From IMG/VR virus record IMGVR_UViG_3300042691_044806, positions 1 to 22,043 of that record: DNA of 22,043 nt, one strand, 5' to 3'. This stretch comes from a virus. Below the pieces are notes generated by a model that saw only the letters and a list, made by a program, of their open reading frames with translations, had not been told where the DNA came from and ran no database searches. Shown here in pieces: positions 14,431-20,797 of the stretch. Position numbers and translations under genes: made by a program. Each line of letters begins with the position of its first letter. Position 1 is the stretch's first letter.

Positions 14431-14829
14431 TTATAGATTAATGTTGTTAAAAATTTTGTTGTGTATTTCTTTTAGTTTATCAATATCGTGGATTGCGAAT
14501 ATATCCTGTGATATAACTTCTTGCAATTTTCTAATTTCCATTGCATCATTACAAGCTTCTTGTGATGAATAAAGACAATCGTTTACAGTAAATGTTGGGT
14601 TGCTAATATCGTCTGTTATTAAATAATAATCTTTGTTTAAAAACCCGCCACAATCTTTATAAAAAATACCAATATCTTGCACTTTGCAAGATTTAACAAT
14701 ATATTCAACATCTTTTGCAACAAATGGAATTGCAACGGAAGGCTTATTTTTATATTCAATATGATAAAAATAAAAAACATCACCAACTTTTATTTCTTTG
14801 CCAGTGTCTTTAAATGTAAATTTAGCCAT
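14431..14829 (-). CDS. Hypothetical protein, 132 aa
   Basis: Not recognised. Opens with MAKFTFKDTGKEIKVGDVFYFYHIEYK, a beta-rich pattern reminiscent of small SH3-like barrel proteins in phages, though this is only a resemblance. The second half is helical (CLYSSQEACNDAMEIRKLQEVI, KLKEIHNKIFNNINL). Soluble, with no signal peptide. Its final codons (ATT AAT CTA TAA) also form the TAATCT start signal of the thymidylate kinase gene. Confidence 0.7.
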   Translation of the reverse strand: MAKFTFKDTGKEIKVGDVFYFYHIEYKNKPSVAIPFVAKDVEYIVKSCKVQDIGIFYKDCGGFLNKDYYLITDDISNPTFTVNDCLYSSQEACNDAMEIRKLQEVISQDIFAIHDIDKLKEIHNKIFNNINL

Positions 14830-14841
14830 AGTTTTATAAAA

Positions 14842-15111
14842 TTATAATTTATCAATATAGTCTTTTAATTCTTGTTTTGTTAATGTTTTTGATTTAGTTT
14901 TGCCAAAAAGAAAAAAACCACTTATTGCAATAAAGCCACAAACAAAACTACAAATAAACGAATCACCAAAATAATTATGGTTCAAATAGAAACCAATAAA
15001 CCCAAATGTAATAAAGCAATATGTTATTAAATCTGTTATAAGACTCATTTTTGACGATTCATATATAATCCTAGTATTATCACTGCCTTTAATTTTAAAA
15101 TGTATTGCCAT
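14842..15111 (-). CDS. Small membrane protein, 89 aa
   Basis: Two hydrophobic segments: residues about 24-44 (ITDLITYCFITFGFIGFYL) and about 50-69 (DSFICSFVCGFIAISGFFLFG), followed by a basic tail (KTKSKTLTKQELKDYIDKL). A two-span hairpin with a soluble N-terminal IHFKIKGSDNTRIIYES strand segment. Not recognised; the layout does not distinguish holin, exclusion or other roles. Part of the leftward operon driven from 15734-15761. Confidence 0.68.
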   Translation of the reverse strand: MAIHFKIKGSDNTRIIYESSKMSLITDLITYCFITFGFIGFYLNHNYFGDSFICSFVCGFIAISGFFLFGKTKSKTLTKQELKDYIDKL

Positions 15112-15135
15112 TGTGTTAAAAGTTAATTAAATTAA

Positions 15136-15360
15136 TTATTTTTTATTATTTTTGTTATTTTCAATATCTTGCAATTCTCTAAACAATTCTTGCACTGCCA
15201 AAAAGTTGCTAGTTCTTGCCCATTCAACAATCATTGATGAAAATGCACCCGTGCTTTTATCGTGCTTTTGTCTAGTAAAAAATTTAATATATTTTGCAGA
15301 TATTAAATTATGTTTTGCTAAATATTCTGCTAATACTCTTTTATTAGATTTGTTTTTCAT
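15136..15360 (-). CDS. Hypothetical protein, 74 aa
   Basis: Small, very basic, helical protein (MKNKSNKRVLAEYLAKHNL, IKFFTRQKHDKS) with a Lys/Asn-rich C-terminus (IENNKNNKK). The charge suggests nucleic-acid binding, but no family is recognised. Second gene of the leftward operon, 8 bases after the first. Confidence 0.62.
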   Translation of the reverse strand: MKNKSNKRVLAEYLAKHNLISAKYIKFFTRQKHDKSTGAFSSMIVEWARTSNFLAVQELFRELQDIENNKNNKK

Positions 15361-15368
15361 AATATATC

Positions 15369-15707
15369 TTATTTTAATGTTAATCCTAAAAATAGCACTT
15401 CAATGTCGTCTATTAAATTTATAATATAAAGCAAATCTTCTTGTATTTTTTCAGCAGAACATCTTATATGTCCGCCAAAATTAGATTCAACATTTACTAA
15501 CTTATTTTTGATTGTAAAACGTAATGTAATAGCATCAGAGTAAATAGATATTTCATTACTAGTATCATTATCATTATAATATTCGCCAACGATTGATGTA
15601 AATTTATATTCTAAACAAAAAGCCTGTTTTTGCTCTTTATCCATTAACGATATTGCTTTGGCAGTTTTATTAAATAAGTAATTGCTAATAATTATTTTGT
15701 TTATCAT
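15369..15707 (-). CDS. Hypothetical protein, first gene of the leftward operon, 112 aa
   Basis: Not recognised. N-terminal helices (MINKIIISNYLFNKTAKAISL, KEQKQAFCLEYKF) then strand-rich text (ISIYSDAITLRFTIKNKLVN) and a helical end. Soluble. It is the first gene behind the strong leftward promoter, whose -10 lies about 27 bases before the ATG, so it should be among the earliest leftward products. TAATCT lies 12 bases before the start. Confidence 0.68.
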   Translation of the reverse strand: MINKIIISNYLFNKTAKAISLMDKEQKQAFCLEYKFTSIVGEYYNDNDTSNEISIYSDAITLRFTIKNKLVNVESNFGGHIRCSAEKIQEDLLYIINLIDDIEVLFLGLTLK

Positions 15708-15733
15708 AAAATTATATTTAGATTAATTAATTT

Positions 15734-15761
15734 AATATAACAAGCTAATTTTAATTGTCAA
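15734..15761 (-). promoter_or_regulatory. Leftward promoter of the divergent control region
   Basis: Minus strand TTGACA (15756-15761) and TATATT (15734-15739), 16 bases apart, with TG one base before the -10. The flank reads ATAGTTGTTGACAATTAAAA, as at the clamp promoter, and the region after it (TTGTTATATT) is also shared with that promoter. It faces away from the rightward promoter at 15826-15857. Confidence 0.85.
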
Positions 15762-15772
15762 CAACTATTATT

Positions 15773-15814
15773 ATAATATTATAACTATTCATCGTAAAAA
15801 AGTTATAATATTAT
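15773..15814. promoter_or_regulatory. 14-bp inverted repeat between divergent promoters (operator candidate)
   Basis: ATAATATTATAACT (15773-15786) and AGTTATAATATTAT (15801-15814) are perfect reverse complements with a 14-base loop. The centre is about 32-33 bases from each -35 box, so a dimeric regulator bound here could control both directions. Each arm also contains its own short palindrome (TATAATATTATA type). Confidence 0.6.
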
Positions 15815-15825
15815 CATTTTTCTAC

Positions 15826-15857
15826 TTGACAATTAAAAAATGTGTGTTGTTATAGAT
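15826..15857 (+). promoter_or_regulatory. Rightward promoter of the divergent control region
   Basis: TTGACA (15826-15831) is followed by ATTAAAA as in the other phage promoters. The -10 is TATAGA (15851-15856, 19-base spacer) with TG one base before it, or TTATAG with an 18-base spacer. The spacing is long, so basal strength may be lower than the leftward partner. The first ATG is at 15880. Confidence 0.65.
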
Positions 15858-15879
15858 ATATAAATTAATCTTTTAATAT

Positions 15880-16056
15880 ATGAAACACTATTGCAGAATG
15901 TGCCTTGAAGAGATAAAAAACCAAGATATTTTTTATCACAGCCAAACAACACAATGCTTACAAGAGTGGGCTGATAACAAAAATGTGCATTTAAGACATT
16001 GTGATGAAAACGAATTGTTGATAGATGAAAATGAACATAAAGAACTAATTAATTAA
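15880..16056 (+). CDS. Small Cys/His protein, 58 aa
   Basis: First gene behind the rightward promoter. MKHYCRMCLEEIKNQD gives a C5-x2-C8 pair and the sequence later has C26 and H40-C41, so a small zinc-binding fold is plausible. The C-terminus is acidic (CDENELLIDENEHKELIN). The start has the phage signal TAATCT exactly 8 bases upstream (15866-15871). Short early proteins at this place often alter host functions, but no family is recognised and the role is unknown. Confidence 0.65.
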   Translation: MKHYCRMCLEEIKNQDIFYHSQTTQCLQEWADNKNVHLRHCDENELLIDENEHKELIN

Positions 16057-16063
16057 TTTAACT

Positions 16064-16525
16064 ATGATAATATATAACTATACACATTTAAGCCATATAT
16101 TAACAAAAGACGATATTAAAATTTTTTCACAACTATTTTTTTGCTGTAAAGAAGACCTTGACAATGAATATTACACTAATGATTACGGAGATAAAAACAT
16201 ACCAAAGTTGACATTTCACAATATGTATTCTGTTGTTAATTATACCAATCATTACGGAGATAGAAATATAGCAGAGCATACATTTCACCATATGGATTCT
16301 GTTATGAATAACAATGTAGATTATCTTTTTGGTATTAAAGAAAAACGAGAATATATTTTATATTATAATAATATGCACCTGTATTTGGAAGAAATATTGA
16401 ATAAATCAAAAGAATTATTATCAACCAACACATTAAAAAATGTTACAGAGTTTTTTGATTTTATAGTTGAGATACAAAAAGAATGTCGCAATAACAATAT
16501 AGATATGCTACTTATTAGCATTTAG
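16064..16525 (+). CDS. Hypothetical protein with a duplicated 23-residue block, 153 aa
   Basis: Not recognised by family. Residues 37-59 (YTNDYGDKNIPKLTFHNMYS...) are repeated in tandem at 60-82 (YTNHYGDRNIAEHTFHHMDS...) with 14 of 23 positions alike by eye. The rest is helical and Asn/Leu-rich. The phrase YGDxNI...FHxM recalls leucine-rich-repeat-like or pentapeptide-like surface repeats only vaguely. Starts 7 bases after the 58-aa gene. Confidence 0.68.
   Translation: MIIYNYTHLSHILTKDDIKIFSQLFFCCKEDLDNEYYTNDYGDKNIPKLTFHNMYSVVNYTNHYGDRNIAEHTFHHMDSVMNNNVDYLFGIKEKREYILYYNNMHLYLEEILNKSKELLSTNTLKNVTEFFDFIVEIQKECRNNNIDMLLISI
16172..16309. repeat. 69-bp in-frame tandem duplication
   Basis: Two 69-base units, 16172-16240 and 16241-16309, share blocks such as CATTACGGAGATA / GATTACGGAGATA, ACATTTCAC and GATTCTGTT / TATTCTGTT. 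They have drifted clearly, so the duplication is not recent. The length is a multiple of three, which keeps the frame. Confidence 0.85.
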
Positions 16526-16548
16526 TTTACAATTTATTACTTTTTTAT

Positions 16549-17061
16549 ATGAAAATATTTTTATTACTACTATTACTAACAACAAATGCTTTTGCTAGGG
16601 AGAAAATAGCTAATGATTGCAAACGACCAAACTGGGATAATCATCAGTGGATTAAAAATGCCAAAGGTGAGCTATGTATAACAAATACAAGGCACTGGTT
16701 ATTATATGTTGAAGGCACGGATGTTGTTGTTAATCATAAATGCCAAGTTGTTGCTGGAAAATGGAAATCGTTTTATTCTGGTGTTGAGATAACAGACCCT
16801 GCAAATATTCAAATTGACCACTTGTTTCCGTGGGCGGAAATGAAAAGACGAGGTGTTTGCAAATTAAAAACAAATGATATAATAGATTTTTATAATGATA
16901 GAAATAATCTTGTTATAGCAACCATCAGTGAAAATCAAAAAAAGAGTGATAAACTTGAATTGCCTTTTGAGGTGAGTGAGGCAGTCAAAAAAGAATATAA
17001 AGATAGACTGTTTATGTTTTGTTTATCTCGTTTTGGCAATTGCGATATGTTTATGCAGTAA
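16549..17061 (+). CDS. Exported HNH-type nuclease (DUF1524/GmrSD C-terminal-like)
   Basis: The first 16 residues, MKIFLLLLLLTTNAFA, form a classic Sec signal peptide with AFA before the likely cleavage site. The mature part has IQIDHLFPWAEMKRRGVC (88-104) and FYNDRNNLVIATISENQKKSD (114-134), the D-H...N-L...N-x-x-K pattern of secreted HNH nucleases of the DUF1524/GmrSD-C group. Six Cys residues (24, 43, 65, 104, 158, 165) would suit disulfides outside the cytoplasm. Length of 170 is usual for such single-domain nucleases. It stands in the rightward set behind an early-type promoter, away from lysis or tail genes. A role in degrading host, competing or incoming DNA at the cell envelope is an inference. 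Confidence 0.85.
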   Translation: MKIFLLLLLLTTNAFAREKIANDCKRPNWDNHQWIKNAKGELCITNTRHWLLYVEGTDVVVNHKCQVVAGKWKSFYSGVEITDPANIQIDHLFPWAEMKRRGVCKLKTNDIIDFYNDRNNLVIATISENQKKSDKLELPFEVSEAVKKEYKDRLFMFCLSRFGNCDMFMQ

Positions 17062-17076
17062 TTTATTTGTTTTTTT

Positions 17077-17376
17077 ATGGTTTACTATGTTTTTGTTGAT
17101 AATATACATAATGCGTATTTAATTTATAAGTTTTATAATAAAAATGATTTTATTGAATATTATTTAGAAAAAAGATTGGAATGCGAGAAAGATTATGTTT
17201 ATAAAAATATTAAATATGATATTATGAAGTTGCCACTTAAAATATTTTTCTTTAAAAAGAAAATGATAACAGTTTATATTGATAATGAAACAACTTTGAC
17301 ATATTATGTTATGAAGTTGCCAAACTTTTGCAATAAATTTTTTGAAAAAATATTTTGTAGTTTTATAAAATTATAA
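17077..17376 (+). CDS. Hypothetical protein, 99 aa
   Basis: Not recognised. Aromatic- and Lys-rich (MVYYVFVDNIHNAYLIYKFY, LPLKIFFFKKKMITVYI), beta-strand-like in the middle with a repeated MKLP phrase (residues 50 and 84 regions: DIMKLPLKI, YVMKLPNFC). No clear membrane span. Starts 15 bases after the nuclease gene. Confidence 0.62.
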   Translation: MVYYVFVDNIHNAYLIYKFYNKNDFIEYYLEKRLECEKDYVYKNIKYDIMKLPLKIFFFKKKMITVYIDNETTLTYYVMKLPNFCNKFFEKIFCSFIKL

Positions 17377-17381
17377 AATAG

Positions 17382-17408
17382 TTGACAAGTATTTATTGTT
17401 AATATAGC
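17382..17408 (+). promoter_or_regulatory. Weak promoter candidate before the zinc-finger gene
   Basis: TTGACA (17382-17387) preceded by AAAATAG, like the strong promoters, then TATAGC (17403-17408) after only 15 bases. The short spacing makes it uncertain; the 34 bases that follow lead to the ATG at 17443. Confidence 0.35.
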
Positions 17409-17442
17409 AGGCGGATTATCATATCATTTTTATTTATAAAAA

Positions 17443-17922
17443 ATGGAACAGATAGTTTGCCTGAATGAAGGCTGTTGCAATCCTGTAAAGCAGACATCAA
17501 AATATACAAAAAGAAAATATTGCAGTTTAGAATGCACCAAAGAAGCTAACAACAAAAAACACCAAGAGTTAAGAAAAACTGAGCGAAAACTAGGTTTAGT
17601 CAAAAAAAAATATGTTGGCGGTAAAATTAAAATGGGAAATGAAAATGAGCATATTGACTATTATATGCCAACAGATTTACAAAAAGAATTAAATATAATC
17701 AATGCAATTGAGAATAAATTGCAACATAACTATATCAAAACAGAACCACCGATAAAAAAAGAAAGTTTGGCTGTTATCTATAATAAGCCAACAAAACCGA
17801 TAGTAAAAAAACAAAAACAATTATTTGATTACATTTTTGATAAATGGATTTTTTATAAGCCAAGCCAACATAAAATGAAAAAAATCATAACTATATCGGC
17901 TATGCAACTTTGTTTGTTTTGA
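17443..17922 (+). CDS. Zinc-finger protein with clamp-binding-like C-terminus, 159 aa
   Basis: N-terminal C6-x4-C11-C12, then RKYC27-x3-C31 make a treble-clef-like zinc knuckle similar to the protein at 13351-13803. The following region is strongly basic (NNKKHQELRKTERKLGLVKK), then a linker with Pro/Lys repeats (KTEPPIKKE, KPTKPIVKKQKQLFDYIF). The last residues are MQLCLF, fitting the beta-clamp-binding consensus QL[S/D]LF with Cys at the variable place. Probably a DNA-binding factor. Last gene of the rightward set: its TGA touches the stop of the convergent gene with no base between. Confidence 0.72.
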   Translation: MEQIVCLNEGCCNPVKQTSKYTKRKYCSLECTKEANNKKHQELRKTERKLGLVKKKYVGGKIKMGNENEHIDYYMPTDLQKELNIINAIENKLQHNYIKTEPPIKKESLAVIYNKPTKPIVKKQKQLFDYIFDKWIFYKPSQHKMKKIITISAMQLCLF

Positions 17923-18348
17923 TTACAAAAATGTTTTGAATGTATCAACTGCATTATCAATAGTAGTTTGATTTATAGCATTGTTTATATTATCAATTGC
18001 CTTTGCTAATTCTATGTCAATAGTATCTAATTTTACATCTAAGGCTTGTATAATTTCAATATCGAGCGGGCTGTTGTTTGCAAGAACTTTTATACTTATT
18101 GCATAATTATCAGCTCGTAATTTATCAATCGTGGTTGTTTTTAATGTTTGCAATTGATTTATAGCAGTTGTTTTGCTATTTGCAAGTTGCAATGTGTTTT
18201 GTTGTTTGATATAATCAGCTTCTTGTTGTGGTGTTGCTTTTATAAAATGATAATCAGGGTCTTCCATAAACCATCGCATATCAAATTCTGTTGAACTTAA
18301 TTTGTCTGAGTCTAAGATTTCTTTTGTTATTTTGTTGTATATTATCAT
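17923..18348 (-). CDS. Protein downstream of the tail fibre, possible tail-fibre assembly/accessory protein, 141 aa
   Basis: Starts at ATG 18348, 11 bases after the tail-fibre stop; the longer frame needs a TTG. The opening MIIYNKITKEILDSDKLSS and a DPDYHFIKATPQQEADYIKQQ segment, followed by long Ala/Thr/Leu/Gln-rich helices (QTTIDNAVDTFKTFL), resemble the small proteins encoded right after tail fibres in many phages, some of which act as chaperones. No specific family is recognised, so the function is inferred from position. Confidence 0.55.
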   Translation of the reverse strand: MIIYNKITKEILDSDKLSSTEFDMRWFMEDPDYHFIKATPQQEADYIKQQNTLQLANSKTTAINQLQTLKTTTIDKLRADNYAISIKVLANNSPLDIEIIQALDVKLDTIDIELAKAIDNINNAINQTTIDNAVDTFKTFL

Positions 18349-18359
18349 ATTTTTATAAA

Positions 18360-19574
18360 TTAATAATTTCTTGTTACAGTTAAACGATAGAAACAAGGGG
18401 TAGACACAAGAGTTGTACCTGCTCCTGTTGCCTTCATAATATTTGTTGATTGAACATTTCCAGTAGTTATATAAGTCGTATTCATTTGATTTTCTATTCC
18501 AGCACCATCATTTAAAGTAGAATTACTATAAGTATCAGCAATAACTGGTGCTACAGCTGTTGGTGTAGCAGAATTTGATACTTGTAAATTATTTACTACA
18601 TTTAGTGTTCCTAAATTGGTTTCTAATGAAAAATTTGTATTTATCGGTGCAGAGAACCAACCTGAGTTGTATATGCCGTTGAAACCATAACACCTAATCG
18701 TCCCAACAACACCGCTTGCAGAAGTAGGATATTCGCCTAGTTTGACAAATCTTGTGAGAGTCCAAACACCACCTATTCTTTTATATGTTTTTAATGGATT
18801 AGTTTGTATCCAGTAATTCCCGTCAACACCGCCAGTTGGTGGTAAATGGCTTTCTGTTATAATAGAATCTAACACATTAAAATTGATTATGCCCTCTTCA
18901 ACTATAATAATTCGTGCAGTTGCTAAATTCAATGCACTTGTATCAAAAGATTGACTATTGCTTATGATAACAGCACTGCCTTCATAATAAGTTCCTTGAA
19001 TTGGCACAGCTGAACCATCAACCGTTATTTCTTTTGTGCCAGTTGCAGTTATAAAGTTTGGCTCGGCAGTTATTGCATCTTGACTTGCATCATTTACTGC
19101 GAATTTTACAATAGATGTAGGTCTTGGGGTTATTTTTGTTAAAAATGAAATTCCGTTATAAAAAGCAGTTATTAAGTCGCCAGCTACTATGTTGCCAGCT
19201 ACTAAATCAGCATTTGCTAAATTTTTCAATGATTTAACACCCAGTCCGTCAATGTTAATCGTGCAAGCATTAGTATTTGAAAATGGGGCAATAAATGCTA
19301 TTTCCATATAATCATAATATGCTTTTTGTGAGTTCCGTGGGGCTGGTGTTGATAATGTTATTGCATTTGCACCGCCAGTTGCTGCAAAAAATCTGTTTGT
19401 CTGTGCATAAAATTTTATTACTTTATCCATTTGATTATCACCGCCAGTATTAAAAGCACCGCTTGGTGATATTTGAGTAAAATCTATAATATTTGCTGTT
19501 TCAACCACAATTCCGTTAAATTCGTTAGCAGTTAAATTTGTTGTAAAATCGATTTTTGACTGAACTTTTATCAT
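18360..19574 (-). CDS. Tail fibre / phage tail adhesin-like protein
   Basis: 404 residues from the ATG at 19574 (the longer frame uses TTG). Low in charge and rich in Ser, Thr, Asn, Ala and Gly, as fibres are. The part with FFAATGGANAITLSTPAP...YYDYMEIAFIAP...CTINIDGLGVKSLKNL is the standard N-terminal fibre pattern (Thr/Leu strand, then N-T-x-x-x-L-N-I-D-G-L-G) shared by many tail proteins. The middle has PPTGGVDGNYWIQTNPLKTYKRIGGVWTL, similar to carbohydrate-binding-type modules of fibres. The C-terminal half is beta-rich. It would bind the host surface. No capsid-attachment or chaperone-cleavage domain is visible. Confidence 0.85.
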   Translation of the reverse strand: MIKVQSKIDFTTNLTANEFNGIVVETANIIDFTQISPSGAFNTGGDNQMDKVIKFYAQTNRFFAATGGANAITLSTPAPRNSQKAYYDYMEIAFIAPFSNTNACTINIDGLGVKSLKNLANADLVAGNIVAGDLITAFYNGISFLTKITPRPTSIVKFAVNDASQDAITAEPNFITATGTKEITVDGSAVPIQGTYYEGSAVIISNSQSFDTSALNLATARIIIVEEGIINFNVLDSIITESHLPPTGGVDGNYWIQTNPLKTYKRIGGVWTLTRFVKLGEYPTSASGVVGTIRCYGFNGIYNSGWFSAPINTNFSLETNLGTLNVVNNLQVSNSATPTAVAPVIADTYSNSTLNDGAGIENQMNTTYITTGNVQSTNIMKATGAGTTLVSTPCFYRLTVTRNY

Positions 19575-19645
19575 TTTATATAATATATAATTACTCAATA
19601 AGTAATAGTATTATCATTATATAAAATCAATTTTGTTGTAAATTA

Positions 19646-20164
19646 TTACAATAAATCATTTATTGTTTCCAAAACAATTTTTCTAAAATAAAGTTTATTG
19701 TTTGTAATAATGCCTTTGCAATTATATTGCTGTTGCCATTTTAATTGAAAATCTTTTTGTTTATTAAGATGTATTTGTTTTTTACTATCTTTAAAAGTGT
19801 CAATTTGCGACGGTGTGCCAATTCTTTTAAATTCGCAGTTTATGATTTTTACCTTGCCAGTTTTTATATTTGCAAACCATAATTGGGAATCACTTGCACC
19901 AGATATCGTGCCTTCGCATTTTTTTTTCATTTTGTTTGCAAGTCCGCCTCCGTTGTCTATTTGCATAAAGTCCATATATATTTTATCATAATGTTGGCTT
20001 TTTATTATATCAAATTCTTTTTTGCAATCTTGTTGAATATATGTCTCCACTGTTTTTTTTGTTGGCATTTGCAAAAAATACAATAACTCACTGTGGCAAA
20101 ATGTTTTCAATAAATTTATGTCTTTATTGTAGATAATTGGTGTATTTGTAAAGTATTCTATCAT
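19646..20164 (-). CDS. VRR-NUC-like PD-(D/E)xK nuclease
   Basis: 172 residues. The core has QIDNGGGLANKMKKKCEGT (68-86), GASDSQLWF (89-97, in place of the usual G-x-P-D), then INCEFKRIGTPSQ with the E-x-K pair at 111-113, and NKQKDFQLKWQQQ with the Gln of motif III. This order (N-x-x-G-G...G-x-x-D...E-x-K...Q) is that of VRR-NUC proteins, often Holliday-junction or flap nucleases in phages. The N-terminal 65 residues are unfamiliar. The start overlaps the previous stop as ATGA. Activity is likely because the E-x-K is whole; the exact DNA structure cut is unknown. Confidence 0.7.
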   Translation of the reverse strand: MIEYFTNTPIIYNKDINLLKTFCHSELLYFLQMPTKKTVETYIQQDCKKEFDIIKSQHYDKIYMDFMQIDNGGGLANKMKKKCEGTISGASDSQLWFANIKTGKVKIINCEFKRIGTPSQIDTFKDSKKQIHLNKQKDFQLKWQQQYNCKGIITNNKLYFRKIVLETINDLL

Positions 20165-20484
20165 ACATTTTTGCTAATAATTTCTAAAATTGCATTACAA
20201 TCTTCCTTTTTCCATTCTTTTATTTTAGTCGGGCTTCCATCTTCGTTTAGTGTTTTGCATTCTATTATATAGCTATAAAAAGCACTTGGCGAAGAAATAT
20301 CACGGCGACCAACGCTATAACCAATTCCATAAGATATAAAACCATCATTTGACATAGCAACTTGACTATAAAACGGCTTCAACAAAAACAAAACATCAGT
20401 TGACACGGGTTCATATAATTTTGCATCGTTATGCTCGCCAAATCTTGTTTTTATGATAATCTGTATTAATCTTTCTTTTGACAT
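20161..20484 (-). CDS. Hypothetical protein, 107 aa
   Basis: Not recognised. Mixed alpha/beta (LIQIIIKTRFGEHNDAKLYEP, SYGIGYSVGRRDISSPSAFYSYIIECKTL), with a basic RFGEH and a GYSVGRRD loop. Soluble. It is translationally coupled to the VRR-NUC-like gene by a 4-base ATGA overlap, so the two may act together. It starts one base after the upstream stop. Confidence 0.7.
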   Translation of the reverse strand: MSKERLIQIIIKTRFGEHNDAKLYEPVSTDVLFLLKPFYSQVAMSNDGFISYGIGYSVGRRDISSPSAFYSYIIECKTLNEDGSPTKIKEWKKEDCNAILEIISKNV

Positions 20485-20485
20485 A

Positions 20486-20797
20486 TTATTTTAAATTATT
20501 TTCATATTGTTTTTTGGCATATGTAATATTGTCTATATAGTTTTGTTTGATAGGGCTTGTGCTATCTATATTCAAAATACTATATAAATCTTGAATTATA
20601 ATAATATCTATATCTTTAATTTTATTTTTATCTTGGGTGCAACGAACACTAAAATAATTATTTCTTTGTGTTTGTTTTATTGTTTTAATTAATTCTATTT
20701 TATAGATATCATAAACTTCTCTTTTGCCAAACACTGCAATCATTTTGTCTTTTGTTTGCTGTATAACATCTTGTTTATTTTCTGTTTTTTTTGCCAT
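20486..20797 (-). CDS. Hypothetical protein, 103 aa
   Basis: Not recognised. Lys/Gln/Ile-rich (MAKKTENKQDVIQQTKDKM, KIELIKTIKQTQRNNYFSV), with a central strand-helix part (IKDIDIIIIQDLYSIL). It ends YENNLK followed by TAA and the junction ATTTAAAATAATATG of the next gene. It is the first gene after the 402-base non-coding stretch and therefore the first of the leftward tail-fibre set. Confidence 0.65.
   Translation of the reverse strand: MAKKTENKQDVIQQTKDKMIAVFGKREVYDIYKIELIKTIKQTQRNNYFSVRCTQDKNKIKDIDIIIIQDLYSILNIDSTSPIKQNYIDNITYAKKQYENNLK

Noticed and set aside
18349-18396. TTG-started extension of the gene after the tail fibre (and likewise 19575-19598 for the tail fibre)
   Set aside because: Both rely on TTG although ATG codons follow at once in positions matching the spacing seen at other genes.
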